This document shows, piece after piece, positions 54,032 to 64,000 of a stretch of 64,000 nt of DNA; positions within the stretch are counted from its first letter, which is position 1; each line of letters begins with the position of its first letter. The notes below the pieces were generated by a model that saw only the letters and a list, made by a program, of their open reading frames with translations, was not told the DNA's origin and did no database searches. Origin of the DNA: Porticoccaceae bacterium (GTDB lineage Bacteria > Pseudomonadota > Gammaproteobacteria > Pseudomonadales > Porticoccaceae); contig JAHEHL010000009.1 in NCBI GenBank assembly GCA_024644595.1, forward strand, positions 62,001 to 126,000, read 5' to 3'. The translations under genes and the position numbers were made by a program.

Positions 54032-54138
54032 CGAAATAGTCCAAGCGGAGTTAGCAAAATGTTCCTTGAGGCGGATATGCTATATCCTTGCAGTCGATAA
54101 CGCCAGCGAGCAGTGCATTCGCCAACTAGAGACCATTA

Positions 54139-55164
54139 ATGACCAAACGCTATCTCAGTAAACGACAGAAAGAGCGTATCCAGTCGATTCAAGCCCGACG
54201 TCGTGAGCGAGCTATTGCGAAAAAGTCAGTTTCCGAAGAAGAGCTCGAAAATCTCACGCAACTGGGGCCGGAAATTCGCGGCACGGTAATCACCAACTTT
54301 GGTGCTCAGGTCGATATCGAGGGGCTGGAGGACCAGTACAGCGGACAAATTTATCGCTGCTATCTGCGTACCAATCTTGAGCCACTGGTGACCGGCGATC
54401 GAGTCATTTGGCGCTATGCTGAACCAGTGGGTGTAGTGGTTGCACGTGAATCTCGTAACTCGGAGCTGCTGCGCCCCGACCCTTATGGAAAATTGCGTCC
54501 GGTGGCAGCCAATGTCGACCGAATTGCGATTGTGTTTGCCGCAAAGCCCACCCCCTACAGCAACCTGATCGATCGCTATCTGATTGCCGCCGAAGCTCAA
54601 AATATTCAGCCGCTTCTGGTGATCAATAAGTTTGATATGCTCGATGACCATGACTATCCCGACGTCAAACAGTTACTCAAAGACTATCAGACTGTGGGTT
54701 ACGAGGTCTTTTGCGTATCCGCCTCCAGTGGCGTCGGCATGAAGCAATTGCAAGATTATCTGGCGCTACACACATCGGTTTTTGTTGGTCAGTCAGGGGT
54801 GGGCAAATCGTCGTTAATCAATCGGCTGCAGCCGCAGGCCAATATACTGACCGGCGAGCTATCGGCAAGCACTGATAAAGGGATGCACACCACCACGGCA
54901 TCGCGATTATTCCATCTCGAAAATGGCGGCGATCTGATCGATTCTCCGGGGATTCGCGAATTTGCCGTGACCAATTTGACTGATGAGCAAATTATCGATG
55001 GGTTTGTCGAGTTTCGGCCGTTTCTCGGTCACTGCAAATTCAGAGATTGCAAACACCAAACCGAGCTGAGTTGCGCGCTGATTAAGGCAGTCGATGAAGG
55101 CAAAATTCTCCCGGTAAGACTGCAGAATTACCGCAACATTCTTGCCAGTCAAGATGAGCAATAG
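54139..55164 (+). CDS. rsgA: Small ribosomal subunit biogenesis GTPase RsgA
   Basis: A 341-aa circularly permuted GTPase for late 30S assembly. It has a basic N-terminus, an OB fold (about 60-120), G4 INKFD, then G1 VGQSGVGKSSLINRL and G3 DSPGIREF in the permuted order, and a C-terminal zinc finger (CKFRDCKHQTELSCALIKAV). It lies opposite orn, as in Pseudomonas and E. coli, and precedes rhdA and psd on the same strand. Confidence 0.96.
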   Translation: MTKRYLSKRQKERIQSIQARRRERAIAKKSVSEEELENLTQLGPEIRGTVITNFGAQVDIEGLEDQYSGQIYRCYLRTNLEPLVTGDRVIWRYAEPVGVVVARESRNSELLRPDPYGKLRPVAANVDRIAIVFAAKPTPYSNLIDRYLIAAEAQNIQPLLVINKFDMLDDHDYPDVKQLLKDYQTVGYEVFCVSASSGVGMKQLQDYLALHTSVFVGQSGVGKSSLINRLQPQANILTGELSASTDKGMHTTTASRLFHLENGGDLIDSPGIREFAVTNLTDEQIIDGFVEFRPFLGHCKFRDCKHQTELSCALIKAVDEGKILPVRLQNYRNILASQDEQ

Positions 55165-55251
55165 TGATAAAATTGCTGTCTTCAAAAGTGCTTACAGCCA
55201 GGCAATAACTTCAAGACGGTACACTCAAGACAATAGCTGAAAGAGATTTAG

Positions 55252-56109
55252 ATGAGCGTTGATATTCCCCTACTGTTAGAGCCCGAAGCCCTCGAGTCCT
55301 TATTGGGCAACGATAATCTAATTGTGGTCGATCTTTGCCATCAGGCGCTCTATCGCCAAAAACATATCCCCGGCGCTGTGCACCTGCAACCCGGTCTACT
55401 GATGGCTGGCACAGCGCCGTATCCTGGCAAGCTTCCCTTGATGCAACAGCTGCAAGCAATTATCCATCAACTTGGCATCGGCGACGCCAGCCACGTCGTG
55501 ATTTACGATGATGAGGGCGGCGGCTGGGCCGGACGCTTTGCCTGGACACTCGACCTGCTCGGATATCCAAACTGGTCTTATTTAAATGGCGGGATTGTCG
55601 CCTGGATCAATGAGGGCTTTGCCACGCACGGCGTTGGGAATGACACCTCCCGGTCTGTTTCCCCTCCATTGCCGGCACAGGTGGAAATCGTCAACCCATC
55701 CGTGTTAATCAGCGCTGATCAAATTATCAGTCAGTTGGGCAATCCTGCCTTTGCCGTTTGGGATGCACGCAGTCCTGGCGAGTACAGTGGTGATATAGTG
55801 CGCTCCACCAAAGGCGGGCATATTCCCGGCGCCATCAATATTGAATGGACTGCACTGATGGACGACCAACGCAACTTGCGTATTCGCGCAGATGCAGAGG
55901 ACATTCTAAGTACAGCTGGCCTGACCCGAGACAAGCAGATAACGACTCACTGCCAGAGTCACCATCGCTCGGGATTTACCTACATGGTGGCGCGAATACT
56001 GGGATATAAACAGATTAGCGCCTATGATGGCTCGTGGGCCGAATGGGGTAACCTTGAACATACGCCAGTTGAGCGCGGCTACGCAAAAAACCAAACCAAA
56101 TCAAACTAA
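55252..56109 (+). CDS. rhdA: Thiosulfate sulfurtransferase, RhdA-type rhodanese
   Basis: A 285-aa tandem-rhodanese protein: an N-terminal inactive domain (about 1-135) and a C-terminal catalytic domain. The active-site loop is CQSHHR (in TTHCQSHHRSGFTYMV). This CQ[ST]HHR loop, unlike the CRKGVT of mammalian rhodanese, is the signature of Azotobacter vinelandii RhdA, which has been linked to sulfur transfer for Fe-S clusters and redox protection. It stands between rsgA and psd; Pseudomonas also pairs rhodanese with psd. Confidence 0.92.
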   Translation: MSVDIPLLLEPEALESLLGNDNLIVVDLCHQALYRQKHIPGAVHLQPGLLMAGTAPYPGKLPLMQQLQAIIHQLGIGDASHVVIYDDEGGGWAGRFAWTLDLLGYPNWSYLNGGIVAWINEGFATHGVGNDTSRSVSPPLPAQVEIVNPSVLISADQIISQLGNPAFAVWDARSPGEYSGDIVRSTKGGHIPGAINIEWTALMDDQRNLRIRADAEDILSTAGLTRDKQITTHCQSHHRSGFTYMVARILGYKQISAYDGSWAEWGNLEHTPVERGYAKNQTKSN

Positions 56110-56126
56110 AAAAGTAAACCCTTATT

Positions 56127-56978
56127 ATGGATCATCAAGCAGAATTGTTTGTCGCTCTACAAAGATTGCTTCCCAAGCACGCCCTGTCACGACTAATCGC
56201 CAAGACGGCTGAGTCCAAAACAATCTGGCTCAAAAACCTGCTTATTAAACGGGCCATCGCTGCCTTTGATATTAATATTGATGAGGCTGCCAGTGGTGAC
56301 CTCAACGATTACGAAAACTTTAACCAGTTTTTTACCCGAGCGCTTAAACCAGGAGCACGCCCTGTCGATCTCGATGCCGACGCTCTGGTCTCCCCTGCAG
56401 ACGGAGTAGTCAGCCAGGCCGGCGCGATCAATAAACAGCGAATCATTCAAGCCAAAGGCAGTGATTACTCTGCCGGCCGCCTGCTTGGCAATCGCGAGGA
56501 TGCGCGACTCTATGAAAATGGCACGTTCACAACCATCTATCTGTCGCCGAAAGACTACCATCGTGTACATATGCCACTTGCGGGTAAATTAATCCGCAGC
56601 CGCTATATTCCCGGCGATCTGTTTTCGGTTAATGATAAAACTGCTCAGGCACTTCCCGGCCTGTTTGCACGCAACGAACGACTGGTCTGCGAGTTTGAGT
56701 CTGAACAGGGACAGTTTGCTTTAGTGTTTGTCGGCGCAATGCTGGTTGCGGGCATTGAAACTGTCTGGAGTGGTTTTGAAACTCCGGGGCCCGGTGTCGT
56801 TCGTGACAGTGATTTCTCGCACCAGGATCTGCGCTTTGAAAAAGGCGAAGAGATCGGTCGTTTTCGATTCGGTTCAACGGTTATCTTACTGTTTCAAAAA
56901 GAGCAAGTTGACTGGGAAGACTCATTCAAACCACTGAGTGCAGTGCAGATGGGAGAGAAGATCGGGACCTGTCGATAG
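56127..56978 (+). CDS. psd: Phosphatidylserine decarboxylase proenzyme
   Basis: A 283-aa membrane-associated enzyme converting phosphatidylserine to phosphatidylethanolamine. It self-cleaves within the GST motif (RFRFGSTVILLF, near residue 250) to create the pyruvoyl cofactor. The conserved SPADGVVSQAG, YLSPKDYHRVHMP and VGAMLVAGIETVW are all present. The gene starts 17 bp after rhdA, so the two are probably co-transcribed. Confidence 0.97.
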   Translation: MDHQAELFVALQRLLPKHALSRLIAKTAESKTIWLKNLLIKRAIAAFDINIDEAASGDLNDYENFNQFFTRALKPGARPVDLDADALVSPADGVVSQAGAINKQRIIQAKGSDYSAGRLLGNREDARLYENGTFTTIYLSPKDYHRVHMPLAGKLIRSRYIPGDLFSVNDKTAQALPGLFARNERLVCEFESEQGQFALVFVGAMLVAGIETVWSGFETPGPGVVRDSDFSHQDLRFEKGEEIGRFRFGSTVILLFQKEQVDWEDSFKPLSAVQMGEKIGTCR

Positions 56979-56997
56979 CCCATCACCAAGTAGACAT

Positions 56998-58446
56998 TCA
57001 GCCGAGAATTCGCTGTTTCAGTGAAGATAAAAACCCCTCAGCTCTGGCTTCAGGCTGACTCTTCTTAGTCTGCCGGACTGACGGCGCCATGGCCGAGAAC
57101 GGCCTGCTGATCAGGCGGTTGAGCATCTCTTCGTCTATGCCGAGACTATCGGGTTCAATATCCTTAACAATCGCCAATTTGGCCACATCATAGGCGCGAC
57201 GTTTGCCAAATTTTTGTAACTGAAGGCGTGCCCGCTCCTCATTTTTTAAGTCAATAAAAATATAGTTATCGGTATTCGCACCACCCTCTGTCGACTCAAA
57301 TATAGCTAACCTAGGTGACAATCTCGACTTGGGATTTTGCTCAATCACCATACCGTGATCACCAGTTGTTAATTCAACCACCGTGCCAGCGGGGTAGAGT
57401 CCTATAGATCGGATAAATTCAACCACAAGATCTTCCGCAAAGGCATGGCCACGCAACTCATAGAGTCTCCCAGTGGCCTTTGATGGGGAGAGTGCAGCAG
57501 ATATTTCACGGGGATTACAGAGCCGATCAAACTCGGTGGCAATGGCGACTACGCTCGCTAGGAAAGGGATTCGCTGAGCACTGCAGCCTTTGGGGAAGCC
57601 ACTGCCATCAAAACGCTCGCAGTGGTATTTGATAATATTCAACACTCGCCTGTTATCAAACCCGGATTGAGTCAATTTCTCCAGACTGGCACTGACAAAT
57701 CCGCGGTATTCAGCTTCTTCTTCAGCGTTGCGATCGGATTTTCGCAGCAGTGAGCGCTCCATTCCCGCCTTTCCCACATCTTTGAGCAACGCGGCGAGAC
57801 AGAGATCTTTTATCTGATCAATCTCAAGACCTATATGCCGGGCAAACTGGGTAGCCCAGAGGCCAGAGCGAATGCTGTGGTCATGGGTGTGACGATCTTT
57901 GGCACGCAGCTGTAATAACCAGGTAAAGGCATCAGGGCAGCGCACAACACTATCCACCATATCGTCAACCGATTGCTGAAGCTGTTGCGCATTGAACTGG
58001 CCGCCTTTGTAAATTTGGCGCGTGGCAACACTGAGGCAACCGACCAGATTGTTCATTACCCGTCTGGCGGAGGCAATTTCCCGGGACAGTTCAACCGTCT
58101 TGAAGTAGACATCAGGTTTGATCACAAAGCTGCGCGATGCCGACATTCGACCCTGATCGGTCAAACCACGCACAAAAGAATTGCCGTCCTGAGCTTTGGC
58201 TCGCAAGTCATTGTTGAATTCCCGGCTGCCAGCTGCCGAGCTTTTTAGTTCAAGTGGCGAGGCCCCTTTGGCGATATCTATGTAGACATAATCACAGTAG
58301 GCTTTGACTCTGGAGGCGTCGGCAACGCTTTTTATCATAAACCCTTGAATAGGAAATGGGGTTTCGGCCCACGGCTTGTCAAGTGCGGAAACATACATCC
58401 CCACTTCGAGTTCATGAATAAAGACTTTTAATTGCTTGAGTGACAT
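56998..58446 (-). CDS. HD-GYP-like domain protein with DUF3391 N-terminus and degenerate motifs
   Basis: A 482-aa cytoplasmic protein. The N-terminal DUF3391-like part (MSLKQLKVFIHELEVGMYVSALDKPWAETPFPIQGFMI) is typical of cyclic-di-GMP phosphodiesterase candidates. The HD-GYP region follows: HDHSIRSGLWATQFARHIGL, then LLKDVGKAGM where active enzymes have HDIGK, and HCERFDGSGFPKG where the consensus is HHE..DGSGYP. Loss of the His of the HD pair and the changes at HHE and GYP suggest a weakened or non-catalytic protein, perhaps a cyclic-di-GMP sensor. It is convergent with psd and downstream of hemE. Confidence 0.87.
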   Translation of the reverse strand: MSLKQLKVFIHELEVGMYVSALDKPWAETPFPIQGFMIKSVADASRVKAYCDYVYIDIAKGASPLELKSSAAGSREFNNDLRAKAQDGNSFVRGLTDQGRMSASRSFVIKPDVYFKTVELSREIASARRVMNNLVGCLSVATRQIYKGGQFNAQQLQQSVDDMVDSVVRCPDAFTWLLQLRAKDRHTHDHSIRSGLWATQFARHIGLEIDQIKDLCLAALLKDVGKAGMERSLLRKSDRNAEEEAEYRGFVSASLEKLTQSGFDNRRVLNIIKYHCERFDGSGFPKGCSAQRIPFLASVVAIATEFDRLCNPREISAALSPSKATGRLYELRGHAFAEDLVVEFIRSIGLYPAGTVVELTTGDHGMVIEQNPKSRLSPRLAIFESTEGGANTDNYIFIDLKNEERARLQLQKFGKRRAYDVAKLAIVKDIEPDSLGIDEEMLNRLISRPFSAMAPSVRQTKKSQPEARAEGFLSSLKQRILG

Positions 58447-58548
58447 ACCCTAGCCAGATCCCTTTCTCTAAACACTGGATTGTATCCAAGGGGTTGTAAT
58501 GACTTTGCAGAAATCCTCCTCTGCTATCACCCCACCGACAGAATGTAT

Positions 58549-58570
58549 CGCTTTCACAGAGGTGAAAGCG
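58549..58570. terminator. 9-bp perfect hairpin between hemE and the HD-GYP-like gene
   Basis: CGCTTTCAC, loop AGAG, GTGAAAGCG form a perfect stem in the 177-bp gap. There is no U-tract on either side, so it may be a processed hairpin or an operator rather than an intrinsic terminator. Confidence 0.4.
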
Positions 58571-58623
58571 TGCATCGGTATGTGTTTTAAGAAATATAGA
58601 CCAATAAGAGGCTGGGCAAATTA

Positions 58624-59679
<1,056 letters not shown>

Positions 59680-59739
59680 ACACATTCCAGATAGATAAAT
59701 AGTTAAATAAAGAGAGAATTACAGCATTAACCGGGAAAC

Positions 59740-64000
<4,261 letters not shown>

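Overview
The window reads as one contiguous piece of a marine-type gammaproteobacterial chromosome. The housekeeping order is typical of the class: yqeY-dnaG-rpoD-tRNA-Ile2, the amiC-mutL-miaA-hfq-hflX-hflK-hflC-hisZ-purA superoperon with tsaE and nnr upstream, orn divergent from rsgA, rhdA-psd, hemE and gltBD. RhdA carries the Azotobacter/Pseudomonas-type CQxHHR loop, and there is a complete methylamine/betaine C1 block. This suggests a Cellvibrionales/Pseudomonadales-like marine bacterium, but that placement is inference and no 16S gene is present. No IS element, phage, CRISPR array or rRNA operon was seen.

Layout. (1) 1-4.3 kb: macromolecular-synthesis genes (yqeY end, dnaG, rpoD) and a CAU-anticodon tRNA. 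(2) 4.5-9.5 kb: a visibly more A/T-rich accessory block, all on the minus strand. It holds a small secreted protein, an Ig-like/TIM-barrel-like lipoprotein and an orphan flagellin whose middle is replaced by a jelly-roll/lectin-like insert. (3) 9.5-11.4 kb: a long FabG4-type reductase and a DUF2452 protein. (4) 11.5-31.4 kb: the metabolic centrepiece, described below. (5) 31.5-39.3 kb: an octaheme cytochrome-TPR protein, a PhoA-type lipoprotein, a small HTH protein, a Cys-rich lipoprotein, a GST, RlmA and a glycerate-kinase-like protein. (6) 39.3-64 kb: conserved housekeeping genes plus an HD-GYP-like protein with degenerate motifs. The window ends inside gltB.

The C1 block reads as a full route from a quaternary amine (most likely glycine betaine) to glycine. 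A non-pyrrolysine MttB-family methyltransferase, its corrinoid protein, a pterin-binding methyltransferase and an Fe-S ASKHA reactivator would move the first methyl group to tetrahydrofolate without O2. A split MetV/MetF-type reductase would oxidise methyl-THF to methylene-THF. Dimethylglycine dehydrogenase and heterotetrameric sarcosine oxidase (soxBDAG) would remove the second and third methyls as methylene-THF. Formate-THF ligase would release formate with ATP gain. Two paralogous GlxA-type AraC regulators sit tail to tail between the sox operon and the corrinoid operon. Two tiny conserved proteins (DUF1638 and the PF13769 'virulence factor' family) are locked into the operon by overlapping start/stop codons and have no assigned role. 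No Rieske betaine monooxygenase, no betaine-homocysteine methyltransferase and no betaine transporter is visible here.

The most interesting items are this apparently aerobic corrinoid/MetVF demethylation operon, with its uncharacterised partners and shared Arg-rich tails; the chimeric flagellin; and several compact DNA repeats that look like operators, notably a 9-bp direct repeat spaced exactly 20 bp in the soxB leader.
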